NCBI RefSeq assembly: GCF_001678905.1
Contig: NZ_CP012117.1
Coordinates: 1,054,001-1,118,000, forward strand
DNA length: 64,000 nt
Reading direction: 5' to 3'
Source: Dermabacter vaginalis
Lineage (GTDB): Bacteria; Actinomycetota; Actinomycetes; Actinomycetales; Dermabacteraceae
The notes beneath the pieces are model-generated. The model had not been told where the DNA came from, searched no databases, and saw only the letters and a list, made by a program, of their open reading frames with translations. Every line of letters begins with the position of its first letter. The stretch's first letter is position 1. Both the position numbers and the translations under genes were made by a program. Shown piece after piece: positions 7,759-15,560 of this stretch.

Positions 7759-10274
7759 CTTCCACCCTCCTCCAGGCCATCGGCATCCTCGCGCACAAGG
7801 AGCGCGATGGGCCAGTCGGCGAGCAGCGCGTCGAGCTCGAGCGTTCCGCCTTCGATCCGCTCGCCCGTGAGAACGTTCGTGTAGCGCCCCTCGTCGATCA
7901 CGATCCGTGCATCCCGCCAGCCCTGAGCGCGCGTGTCGAGCACATGCGGAAGGCGGGTGGCGATGGTCACGACCTCGGCAGGGCCGCCAGCGCGGGCACG
8001 GGCGAACGCGACCGCGTGGGCGGACGACGTGGGGAGCGGCAGGTAGGTGGCATCGGGACCTATGAAAGCTTCGCGTCGATCGCGCCGGGCCTTGAGGACG
8101 CGGTGCACGAGCAGGAGCTTCTCATCGGCGATGCCGTCTAGCGCCTCACCGGCAAGAAGGGCGTCGAGCCGACTAGCGTGCGCATCGTGGTTTGCCGGGC
8201 GGCGGTTATCGGGATCCACGAGGCTCAGATCGAGAGTCTCGTTGCCTTGGTACACATCGGGAACGCCGGGCATGGTGAGCTGAATGAGCTTCTGGCCGAG
8301 GATCGCCGTACGCTGCGAGTCGAACGTGAGCGACGTCCACTCGTCGAGGATCGCGCGCACCTGCGTGCTGCCGAGAGCCCACCGCGCGAAGTCGAGCACC
8401 TCGCGCTCGTATTCCTCGTTGCCATCGACCCATGCCGTATGCACCTTCGCCTCGCGCATCGCCTTCTCGAGATAGCCCGTGAGGCGCTCATTCGTGAGGG
8501 GAGCGAGCCTCGAACCGGGAAGATCTGTCATCGCTGCGAGGGTCTGCCACACGAAAAGCTCGATGTGGGGGTCCACGAGTGGACCGCGGTGGTGAGTGCT
8601 TGCGGAATGCAGGCGCGCCACGTACTTGGCCCATTCCGACGGATACTCGGTGAGTGCCGATAGCCGCGCGCGCACGTCCTCGCTGCGCTTCGTGTCGTGC
8701 GTCGAGAGGGTCGTCATCGAGGCGGGGAATGTGTCGAGCATATGCAGGCAGAAGGCATGAAGCGCCTCGGGATCCACGCCTATGCGCCTCGGATCCGCTC
8801 CCACCTCGTTCACCGCGAGAAAGCGGTGGTAGCGGTAGAAGGCCGTGTCCTCGAGCGACTTTGCGTGAACGGGTCCGCATGTTTGCGCGAACCGCGTCAC
8901 GAACTCGGCACGCAGCGGATCGAGAGTACCGTCGGGCATGAACTGTCCCTGCCCGGCAGCGAGCGCGGTGATGGTCTCGAGCGCAGCGAGGTCATCCGCG
9001 TCGTTGCCGATCTCGAGGGCCGCGCGCTCGGCGGCCTCTGCGAGCACCTCGCGTTCGGTAGCGGGGGCTTTTTCACCCGGCACAATGTACGCACGGTAGC
9101 GGTCCATCGCCATCAGGAGTTCGATAATGGCCTGTTCGAGCCGACGCGTGGTCGTATCCCGCAGCATGATGTCCGCATCGCAAATACGCCTCGCAAGGCG
9201 AACCAGCCGCGAGATCTCAGCCCACAGTGAGCCGTCGATGATCTCTTTTGCGCTTTCACGCACGATCTGGTCGAACGAACGGGTGTCGGAAGTGAAAACC
9301 TGCCACAGGCGCGTGAGTTCCGTGGCACCGACCGGGTCGTGGAACAACCCTTGGACGCGCCAGAGGGCGTCGTAGCCCGTTGTTCCCGCGACCGGGAAAT
9401 CCGCGGGGAGCGACTCTTCGCCCTCGAGAATTTTTTCGATCACTGTCCAAGCGCCACCGGTCGCGCTCTCGAGGCGTCGAAGGTACCCGCGGGGGTCCGC
9501 GAGGCCATCGGGGTGATCGATCCGGTAGCCGTCTATGATGCCTTCGGATTGGAGGCGGATGAGCGTCGCGTGAGTCTTTTCGAAGACCGAAGGGTCCTCG
9601 ACCCGAATGGCGGCGAGGGTTTCGACGTCAAAGAAACGGCGGTAATTCAACTCGTCGGTTCCGATACGCCAATACGCGAGGCGATAGTGCTGGGCCTCGA
9701 GCAATTCCACGAGGGGAAGGTCCTCGGTGCCCTTCGCCAGCGGGAAAACGTGATCGTAGTAGCGAAGGACGCTCTCGGTGCGCACCGAACCGTCGGGTTG
9801 CGGCACCTCCGCCCTACTTCGTTCGAACTCCTCGTCGAGGATCGCCTTTGCCACGGGACTGCCCAGAACGGGCAGCACGATCCCGTGTTCGCCGGTCCAA
9901 TCGATATCGAACCACGAGGCGTAAACGCTCTCTTGCCCCTCCCTCAAGACTGACCACAGGGCGCTGTTGTGCCAGATTGGCGTGGGAATCGTCATGTGAT
10001 TTGGGACGACATCGACGATGAGGCCCATGCCGCGCTCGTGCAAGGCATCCGCGAGCCTCCTCAGCCCTTCCTCACCGCCGTTCTCCAGGCTCACGCGCGA
10101 GTGATCCACGACGTCGTAACCGTGCATTGAACCAGGTGAAGCCTGGAGGATCGGCGAGATGAACGCGTGAGTGACCCCGAGCTGGTCGAGGTACGGCACG
10201 AGTTTTTCTGCGTCCTGGAAGGTGAACTCGGGGGTGATCTGTAAACGGTAGGTACTCGTAGGTGCATCGAGCAT
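7755..10274 (-). CDS. treY: Malto-oligosyltrehalose synthase
   Basis: This 839-residue GH13 enzyme isomerises the reducing-end alpha-1,4 bond of maltodextrins to the alpha-1,1 bond of trehalose. Features are STYRLQITPEF at the N-terminus, VVPNHM (region I, about 90), GYRIDHPDGL with nucleophile D253, and the TVIEKIL acid/base region near E280. The large insertions in the barrel and the length match TreY. The start is 30 bases after the glgX stop, and the stop overlaps treZ. Confidence 0.95.
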   Translation of the reverse strand: MLDAPTSTYRLQITPEFTFQDAEKLVPYLDQLGVTHAFISPILQASPGSMHGYDVVDHSRVSLENGGEEGLRRLADALHERGMGLIVDVVPNHMTIPTPIWHNSALWSVLREGQESVYASWFDIDWTGEHGIVLPVLGSPVAKAILDEEFERSRAEVPQPDGSVRTESVLRYYDHVFPLAKGTEDLPLVELLEAQHYRLAYWRIGTDELNYRRFFDVETLAAIRVEDPSVFEKTHATLIRLQSEGIIDGYRIDHPDGLADPRGYLRRLESATGGAWTVIEKILEGEESLPADFPVAGTTGYDALWRVQGLFHDPVGATELTRLWQVFTSDTRSFDQIVRESAKEIIDGSLWAEISRLVRLARRICDADIMLRDTTTRRLEQAIIELLMAMDRYRAYIVPGEKAPATEREVLAEAAERAALEIGNDADDLAALETITALAAGQGQFMPDGTLDPLRAEFVTRFAQTCGPVHAKSLEDTAFYRYHRFLAVNEVGADPRRIGVDPEALHAFCLHMLDTFPASMTTLSTHDTKRSEDVRARLSALTEYPSEWAKYVARLHSASTHHRGPLVDPHIELFVWQTLAAMTDLPGSRLAPLTNERLTGYLEKAMREAKVHTAWVDGNEEYEREVLDFARWALGSTQVRAILDEWTSLTFDSQRTAILGQKLIQLTMPGVPDVYQGNETLDLSLVDPDNRRPANHDAHASRLDALLAGEALDGIADEKLLLVHRVLKARRDRREAFIGPDATYLPLPTSSAHAVAFARARAGGPAEVVTIATRLPHVLDTRAQGWRDARIVIDEGRYTNVLTGERIEGGTLELDALLADWPIALLVREDADGLEEGGR

Positions 10275-10304
10275 GGGCGCTCCCTCTCGTTGATGAGGCG
10301 TGTC

Positions 10305-12536
10305 TCAGTACTTCTCGCGGCCGTCTCCGCCTTCGGGCTCGCTTGGCGCTGCGGGAGTGAGCACTGACGTGTGAGGAGTGAGCGCAGTGGTGAGCGACGT
10401 GGAGTCGTCATTTTCGCCAGGGGGAGTCAGAGGCCCGCGGCCGAGAACGAGTGTGGTGAACGCAGGGCGCGTGAGCACCTGGCCGGCCTTAACCGTGTCG
10501 CCTTGGTTCAGCGACTTCGACGTCGAGGCGGTCACAACCCATTCGAGGCCGTACTCCTCACTCGGGACGGTGAACTCCACATCGGTTTCGGAGGCGTTGA
10601 ACATGAGGAGCGCTGAGTCGTCGACGATGTGCTCGCCGCGCTTGTTCGGCTCGGGGATCGCGCTGCCGTTGAAGAACACGGTGAGGCACTTCGCGACCGG
10701 GTCGTTCCACTCCTCATCGCTCATGGGGGTGCCGTCAACGCCAAGCCACGCGACGTCCGGAAGGCTCGACTCCGCGCCATCGCGCACCTCGCCGAGCAGG
10801 AAGCGGCGGCGACGGAAAATCGGGTGGGCGCGGCGAAGCTCGATCAGCATGCGAGTGAAGTTCAGCATCTCCTGCTGGCGCGGACCAATCTCCCAGTTCA
10901 TCCATGAGATCTCGTTGTCCTGGCAATACACGTTGTTGTTGCCCATCTGCGTGCGGCCGAGCTCATCGCCATGAAGGATCATGGGGACGCCCTGGCTGAG
11001 CAGCAGCGTTGCCATCATGTTCTTTGTGCGTTGAAGCCGAAGATCGAGGATGGATTCGTCATCCGTCGGCCCCTCCGCGCCCGAGTTCCACGAACGGTTA
11101 TTCGATTCGCCGTCGTTGCCACCTTCACCGTTGTCGTCGTTATGTCGCTCGTTGTAGCTCACGAGGTCGCGCAGGGTAAAACCGTCGTGAGCCGTAAGGA
11201 AATTGACGGAGGCGATTGGCGTGCGCCCCGTGTGCTGATAAAGGTCGCTCGAGCCCGCGAAACGATTCGCAAACTTCGCGAGCATGCCCGATTCCCCGCG
11301 ATGGAAATCGCGCATCGCATCGCGATATTTCCCGTTCCACTCAGACCACAGGGGAGGGAACCCACCGACCTGGTAGCCACCTTCGCCGAGGTCCCACGGC
11401 TCCGCGATGAGTTTGACCTGGGAGATAATCGGATCCTGCTGGATGATGTCAAAGAAGCTCGAAAGGCGATCGACCTCGTGGAGTTCGCGCGCGAGAGTCG
11501 AGGCCAAGTCGAACCGGAAACCATCGACGTGCATCTCGGTAATCCAGTACCGGAGCGAATCCATGATGAGCTGAAGGACGTGTGGCGTGCGCATGCGCAG
11601 GCTGTTGCCCGTGCCGGTCGTGTCGTAATAGTGCGCGAGATCCTCGTCCACGAGGCGGTAGTAATTCGCGTTGTCGATACCGCGGAAGCACAGCGTGGGT
11701 CCAAGATGATTGCCCTCGGCCGTGTGGTTGTACACAACGTCGAGAATGACCTCGATGCCTGCAGCGTGGAGGTTTTTCACCATCTGTTTGAACTCTTGAA
11801 CCTGTTGGCCCGTATCGCCCGCGTAGGCGTATTCATTGTGCGGGGCGAAGAAGCCGATCGTGTTGTACCCCCAGTAATTGCGAAGCCCTCGATCCTGGAG
11901 ATGTCCGTCCTGAACGAACTGGTGAAGCGGCAAGAATTCAACCGCGGTGATGCCGAGGGATTTGAGGTAGTCGATCGCCACGGGGTGCCCCATCGCCACG
12001 TAGGTACCGCGGATGCTTTCGGGGATTTCCGGATGCGTCGCCGTGAACCCCTTGAGGTGCGCTTCGTAAATGATCGAATCGTGGTACTCGTGGGCCGGCG
12101 GGTGATCATTGCCCCAGTCGAAGTAGGGGGAGACCACGACGGAGTGCATCGTGTGGTCTTTCGAATCGAGATTGCTGAGCTCGTCGGGGTTTTCGAGGTC
12201 ATAGCTTAGGAGGCTCGCATCCGTATCGGGCATCCCTGCGATTGCGCGCGCGTAGGGGTCGAGAAGCAGCTTCGAAGGGTCACAGCGATGCCCCGCCGCC
12301 GGATCATAGGGCCCGTGCACGCGAAAACCGTAGCGCTGCCCCGGCTGAACAGCAGGGAGGTACACGTGCCACACGAAAGCATCCACTTCGGTCATCTCTA
12401 CGCGGCGTTCGGAGAGATCGTCGCCTATGAGGCACAACTCGACCTTGTCGGCGATTTCTGAATAGAGAGCGAAGTTCGTGCCGCTGCCGTCGAAAGTCGC
12501 GCCGAGCGGATAGGGGGAGCCTGGCCAAATCTGCAC
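10305..12536 (-). CDS. glgX: Glycogen debranching enzyme GlgX/TreX
   Basis: Isoamylase-type GH13 debranching enzyme of 743 residues. It has an N-terminal CBM48-like domain beginning PGSPYPLGATFDG, region I DVVYNHTAE, nucleophile Asp in GFRFDLAST, acid/base Glu in LIAEPWDLG and TAHDGFTLRD. It hydrolyses alpha-1,6 branches so that TreY can act on linear chains. I chose the GTG at 12536, just before QIWPGSP, with AAGGA 10 bases upstream. The longer frame to 12665 would read through the tRNA terminator and adds residues unlike the family. It is the first gene of the trehalose operon. Confidence 0.93.
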   Translation of the reverse strand: MQIWPGSPYPLGATFDGSGTNFALYSEIADKVELCLIGDDLSERRVEMTEVDAFVWHVYLPAVQPGQRYGFRVHGPYDPAAGHRCDPSKLLLDPYARAIAGMPDTDASLLSYDLENPDELSNLDSKDHTMHSVVVSPYFDWGNDHPPAHEYHDSIIYEAHLKGFTATHPEIPESIRGTYVAMGHPVAIDYLKSLGITAVEFLPLHQFVQDGHLQDRGLRNYWGYNTIGFFAPHNEYAYAGDTGQQVQEFKQMVKNLHAAGIEVILDVVYNHTAEGNHLGPTLCFRGIDNANYYRLVDEDLAHYYDTTGTGNSLRMRTPHVLQLIMDSLRYWITEMHVDGFRFDLASTLARELHEVDRLSSFFDIIQQDPIISQVKLIAEPWDLGEGGYQVGGFPPLWSEWNGKYRDAMRDFHRGESGMLAKFANRFAGSSDLYQHTGRTPIASVNFLTAHDGFTLRDLVSYNERHNDDNGEGGNDGESNNRSWNSGAEGPTDDESILDLRLQRTKNMMATLLLSQGVPMILHGDELGRTQMGNNNVYCQDNEISWMNWEIGPRQQEMLNFTRMLIELRRAHPIFRRRRFLLGEVRDGAESSLPDVAWLGVDGTPMSDEEWNDPVAKCLTVFFNGSAIPEPNKRGEHIVDDSALLMFNASETDVEFTVPSEEYGLEWVVTASTSKSLNQGDTVKAGQVLTRPAFTTLVLGRGPLTPPGENDDSTSLTTALTPHTSVLTPAAPSEPEGGDGREKY

Positions 12537-12596
12537 TGTGAAAGATTCCTTGCGCTGAGGCAGCGGGTAGCTGCGCGTGAACAGGTCTGCGCCGCA

Positions 12597-12602
12597 ATTA
12601 TG
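12597..12602 (-). promoter_or_regulatory. Candidate -10 box for the trehalose operon
   Basis: CATAAT on the minus strand lies about 60 bases before the glgX GTG and after the tRNA terminator. It differs from TATAAT at one position. No good -35 box is visible at the proper spacing, so this is tentative. Confidence 0.3.
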
Positions 12603-12642
12603 TCCCGTTGGCCTGGCAGAAAACCGAAGTGCACAAGTATGA

Positions 12643-12674
12643 GAAAAGGCCTCGTGCGCGTGCACGAGGCCTTT
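12643..12674 (-). terminator. Rho-independent terminator of the Val-Gly tRNA operon
   Basis: An inverted repeat, AAAGGCCTCGTGC and its complement, encloses a short GC-rich loop and is followed on the minus strand by TTTTCTC. It starts a few bases after the tRNA-Gly 3' end and separates the tRNA unit from glgX. Confidence 0.85.
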
Positions 12675-12681
12675 CTACTGG

Positions 12682-12754
12682 AGCGGATGACGGGACTCGA
12701 ACCCGCGACCCTCACCTTGGCAAGGTGATGCTCTACCAACTGAGCCACATCCGC
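12682..12754 (-). tRNA. tRNA-Gly (anticodon GCC)
   Basis: A 73-nt cloverleaf with acceptor stem GCGGATG/CATCCGC and discriminator T. The anticodon arm is TCACC-TTGCCAA-GGTGA with anticodon GCC, and the T arm contains GGTTCGAGTCC. No CCA is encoded. It is identical to the plus-strand tRNA-Gly at 13195-13267. It is separated by one base from the upstream tRNA-Val. Confidence 0.97.
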
Positions 12755-12755
12755 G

Positions 12756-12827
12756 TGGGCGATACTGGGATCGAACCAGTGACCTCTTCCGTGTGAAGGA
12801 AGCGCGCTACCACTACGCCAATCGCCC
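12756..12827 (-). tRNA. tRNA-Val (anticodon CAC)
   Basis: A 72-nt cloverleaf with acceptor stem GGGCGAT/ATCGCCC and discriminator A. The anticodon arm is CTTCC-TTCACAC-GGAAG with anticodon CAC, reading GUG codons, which are very common here. The T arm contains GGTTCGATCCC. It is the first gene of the leftward tRNA pair. Confidence 0.96.
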
Positions 12828-12874
12828 GCATGAGCGCCGCGAAAATCTTCGGCTTCGCTCTGTGCGACTAGACA

Positions 12875-12902
12875 ACAGTACACCACCTAGGCCGGGTCCC
12901 AA
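12875..12902 (-). promoter_or_regulatory. Promoter of the leftward tRNA-Val/Gly unit
   Basis: On the minus strand TTGGGA (-35, 12897-12902) is followed by 16 bases and TACTGT (-10, 12875-12880). The tRNA-Val 5' end is at 12827, leaving a short leader. Confidence 0.45.
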
Positions 12903-13131
12903 ACTTTGATCGCCCTCGCGGGCCTCTTTTGTGGTGAGGCTCGCAGGCGCTTGAGGGAGTGCGGATTCTGCTATTGGAGCCGACCCAAACGAACGGGGTT
13001 CCAGAAAGTCTCGCCACTCACTACCAAGGCTCGGCGTTTCCGGAGCTTTCTTTATGGGCCGCGAATTTTCGCTAGTGGAGAAGGCGCGGGTGGGCTCCGA
13101 GGTGATCTGAGTCAAAAGGGGGCCTTTCGCT

Positions 13132-13160
13132 TTGCGCCGGGGGCCATCCTGACGTAATGT
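13132..13160 (+). promoter_or_regulatory. Promoter of the rightward tRNA block
   Basis: TTGCGC (13132-13137) and TAATGT (13155-13160) are separated by 17 bases. The tRNA-Gly 5' end is 35 bases downstream, giving a short processed leader. Confidence 0.55.
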
Positions 13161-13194
13161 ATCTATTCGTTGGTCCGAGCGATCGGCCAAAAAT

Positions 13195-13267
13195 GCGGAT
13201 GTGGCTCAGTTGGTAGAGCATCACCTTGCCAAGGTGAGGGTCGCGGGTTCGAGTCCCGTCATCCGCT
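13195..13267 (+). tRNA. tRNA-Gly (anticodon GCC), second identical copy
   Basis: A 73-nt cloverleaf, base-for-base identical to the minus-strand copy at 12682-12754, with anticodon GCC in TTGCCAA. The two copies form a 73-bp perfect inverted repeat about 440 bases apart. It leads a rightward Gly-Cys-Val block. Confidence 0.97.
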
Positions 13268-13289
13268 CTGGAATCTCAGGTTTCCACGT

Positions 13290-13360
13290 GGTGGGTTGGC
13301 CGAGAGGCGAGGCAGCGGCCTGCAAAGCCGTATACACGGGTTCGAATCCCGTACCCACCT
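13290..13360 (+). tRNA. tRNA-Cys (anticodon GCA)
   Basis: A 71-nt cloverleaf with acceptor stem GGTGGGT/ACCCACC and discriminator T. The anticodon loop is CTGCAAA with anticodon GCA. The T arm contains GGTTCGAATCC. It lies 22 bases after tRNA-Gly. Confidence 0.96.
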
Positions 13361-13407
13361 CTCGTGTGGCTTATGACCACGCATAAATAGACCGCACGGT
13401 CTCATAC

Positions 13408-13481
13408 GGGCGATTGGCGCAGTTGGTTAGCGCGTTTCCTTGACACGGAAGAGGTCGCTGGTTCGAGTCCAGTATCGCCCA
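13408..13481 (+). tRNA. tRNA-Val (anticodon GAC)
   Basis: A 74-nt cloverleaf with acceptor stem GGGCGAT/ATCGCCC. The anticodon arm TTTCC-TTGACAC-GGAAG gives anticodon GAC, reading GUC/GUU. It shares the acceptor stem of the CAC isoacceptor in the left block. Confidence 0.96.
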
Positions 13482-13486
13482 CAAAT

Positions 13487-13512
13487 AAAGGCGCCCCGCG
13501 GGGCGCCTTTTG
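13487..13512 (+). terminator. Terminator after the rightward tRNA block
   Basis: A palindrome of the type AAAGGCGCCCC-GC-GGGGCGCCTTT followed by TG sits 6 bases after the tRNA-Val. The stem is long and GC-rich, ending in a short T run. Confidence 0.85.
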
Positions 13513-13549
13513 TCATCTCTCGTGTTCCTTGACGTGAGAAGGTGGCAGC

Positions 13550-14404
13550 ATGAGCGAACAGCACGCACTCTTTCTCGACTTCGATGGCACCCTTGCCGAC
13601 CACGGCATCGTCCCCGCAGCGCACGTCGAGGCCCTCCAAAGGGTCCGCGAGGCCGGGCATCTCGCCTTTCTCTGCACGGGGCGCCCACACTCCCTCATTC
13701 CGCGCGACGTCGAGGAAGCCCTCGATGGCGTCATTGGTTCCGCCGGCGCCTACGTGAAATTTGGCGACCTTATTCTCGAGGATTCTCGATTCCCCGACGA
13801 TCTCGCGAAGCGCACGCTGCGTGTTCTTCAGGAGGCGGGCGATTTTCCCTTCGTGCTCGAATCTCCCGAGGCAACCGTCGGGAATCACACTGCCGAGCGG
13901 TACATTCGCGAGCGACTCACGCGCTCCTTCTCAAATCAAGAGGTGCTCCCCGCGAAAGAAGTGGGGACCCTCGGTGGGGGAGCGTCGGAGCTGCTCGACG
14001 CCTTCGTTCTTCGTGAAAGCCTTGCGGGGGTATCCCTCGCGAAAGTCGTGGCGTGGCAAATCCCCGTGAGTATCACCGAGATCGCCCGGCGCATCGGCCC
14101 GAAGGTGCGCGACATGCCCTACTCGATCGGCGAGGACAAAGACACTTCGGGTGAGTTGCAGCTTGCCGCGATCGACAAGATCGACGGTGTGAAGCGCATG
14201 CTCGCGCACGTTGGAATCCCGTGTGAGCGGGCGGTGGGCTTCGGCGACGGCATGAACGATATCGGCATGCTCAAAGGGGTGGGGCTACCGGTACCGGTTG
14301 AAGGATCCGACGCCTCCCGAGCGATCACCGATCCCGCATTTGTGATGCGCGGCCCGCGCGAAGGCGGCTTCGCCGAGGCGATTGAACAGTTGGGGCTCGT
14401 GTGA
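13550..14404 (+). CDS. HAD-superfamily (Cof-type) hydrolase
   Basis: This 284-residue protein opens with the HAD motif DFDGT (D10 nucleophile, D12). It has a large cap inserted after about residue 85, and motif IV near the C-terminus in GFGDGMNDIGML. These are hallmarks of class IIB (Cof-like) sugar-phosphate phosphatases. The substrate is not predictable. AGAAGG lies upstream of the ATG. It ends 1 base from the convergent lactate dehydrogenase gene. Confidence 0.88.
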   Translation: MSEQHALFLDFDGTLADHGIVPAAHVEALQRVREAGHLAFLCTGRPHSLIPRDVEEALDGVIGSAGAYVKFGDLILEDSRFPDDLAKRTLRVLQEAGDFPFVLESPEATVGNHTAERYIRERLTRSFSNQEVLPAKEVGTLGGGASELLDAFVLRESLAGVSLAKVVAWQIPVSITEIARRIGPKVRDMPYSIGEDKDTSGELQLAAIDKIDGVKRMLAHVGIPCERAVGFGDGMNDIGMLKGVGLPVPVEGSDASRAITDPAFVMRGPREGGFAEAIEQLGLV

Positions 14405-14405
14405 C

Positions 14406-15395
14406 CTATTCGAGCTCGAGGCCGAGCTCCTCCTGAATCGCGCTGAGCTGTCCGGCCGAGGCTCGGAAAAGCAGAGTTTCACGTTCGTCGAGGGGGATGT
14501 TGAGAACGCGCTCAACACCGCCACGGCCCACAACGCTCGGCACGCTCATCGCTACGCCGCTGACGCCGCGGTAGTCATCAAGCACGGTGGAAACGGTGAG
14601 CACGGCCTTTTCGTCATTGATAATCGCTTCGCAAATACGCGCGGCGGAAACGCCGATCGCAAGATTCGTGGCGCCTTTCCCCTGGATGATGGCGTAGGCC
14701 GAGTTTGCGACCTCGTCGCGCACCGCATCAAGGTCAGCTTCGGTGAAAGCGAGAGTCCCGTCGGCCCCTCGCCATTCACGAAGCGGAATCCCGCCGATGT
14801 TGGCGTTTGACCAGACCGCGAATTCACTGTCGCCGTGCTCGCCGATAATGCGCGCGTGTACGCTGCGGGGGTTCACGCCGATCTTCTTGCTGATGAGGAA
14901 TTTGAGGCGGCTCGAATCGAGTACGGTTCCGGAGCTGAAAACTCGCGAGGAATCAAGGCCGGTAATCTGCTGTGCCGCGACCGTGAGCACGTCGCACGGG
15001 TTCGTCACGAGCATGAACATCGCCTCGGGGGCCTGCTCAAGGAGCTGCGGCATGAGTGAACGCAGAATCTTGACGTTGATGCCGGCGAGGTCAAGGCGAG
15101 ACTGCCCCGGTTTCTGCCGGGCGCCGGCCGTGATGACGACGACATCGGCGCCGGCGACGCACGTAATGTCACCGCCACCGATGACGGTGGCCCCCGAGCC
15201 GAACTGCGACCCGTGAGCGATGTCGAGTGCTTCGGCCTCCGCCTTTTCGGCCGCAAGGTCATAAAGGGCGATCGTTTGCGCGCTTCCTCGCAGCATCGCA
15301 GCGTAGGCAACGGACGCTCCGACGCTTCCGGCGCCAACGATGGCGATCTTGGTAGGGCGGGTGGAAGGGGTGGCTGAAACATGCTGAGCGGTCAT
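14406..15395 (-). CDS. ldh: L-lactate dehydrogenase
   Basis: This 329-residue NAD-dependent enzyme interconverts pyruvate and lactate, consistent with a facultative anaerobe. The Rossmann motif is GAGSVGASVAY. The substrate loop reads TAGARQKPGQSRLDL; its arginines and the PG-x-SR pattern favour LDH over malate dehydrogenase. The catalytic histidine is in IIGEHGDSE. I prefer the ATG at 15395; the frame extends to a TTG at 15431, whose extra residues do not resemble the family. GGGAGG is 14 bases upstream, a rather long spacing, so the start is not certain. Confidence 0.92.
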   Translation of the reverse strand: MTAQHVSATPSTRPTKIAIVGAGSVGASVAYAAMLRGSAQTIALYDLAAEKAEAEALDIAHGSQFGSGATVIGGGDITCVAGADVVVITAGARQKPGQSRLDLAGINVKILRSLMPQLLEQAPEAMFMLVTNPCDVLTVAAQQITGLDSSRVFSSGTVLDSSRLKFLISKKIGVNPRSVHARIIGEHGDSEFAVWSNANIGGIPLREWRGADGTLAFTEADLDAVRDEVANSAYAIIQGKGATNLAIGVSAARICEAIINDEKAVLTVSTVLDDYRGVSGVAMSVPSVVGRGGVERVLNIPLDERETLLFRASAGQLSAIQEELGLELE

Positions 15396-15498
15396 ATTTT
15401 CATCGTTCGCCTCCCGGGCATCGTTTCGCAAGTCATTGATTCTCTTTTCACACCTTCCGCATGCGAAACCGGCGCAGAAACACTTCGTGGGTAGTCGT

Positions 15499-15504
15499 TA
15501 GACT
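15499..15504 (+). promoter_or_regulatory. -10 box upstream of thrS
   Basis: TAGACT matches the TAGNNT box seen repeatedly in this window. Transcription would start near 15511, giving a leader of about 50 bases that contains the thrS Shine-Dalgarno sequence. No T-box structure is evident in this short leader. Confidence 0.4.
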
Positions 15505-15560
15505 GTGCGGTGGAGCCGGCAGCGTAGGTCGGTTCGCCCCCGAGATTAAAGGAGTTACCC

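Larger units (their letters stand above)
12828..13194. other. Intergenic region between divergent tRNA blocks
   Basis: These 367 bases separate the leftward and rightward tRNA genes. I see a candidate promoter at each end (described separately) but no convincing gene. Two open frames cross it, but their composition is arginine/serine-rich, they lack family motifs, and one runs into the tRNA-Val. Confidence 0.6.

Noticed and set aside
10971-12209. 412-codon open frame on the plus strand
   Set aside because: It lies wholly antisense to glgX, has no family motif, and its phase is the expected GC-rich shadow of a real gene.
12813-13190. 125-codon minus-strand frame between the tRNA blocks
   Set aside because: It overlaps the tRNA-Val gene and its promoter, and shows no protein family signal.
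15432-15560. T-box or other riboswitch before thrS
   Set aside because: The leader after the likely promoter is only about 50 bases and lacks T-box elements or an antiterminator/terminator pair.
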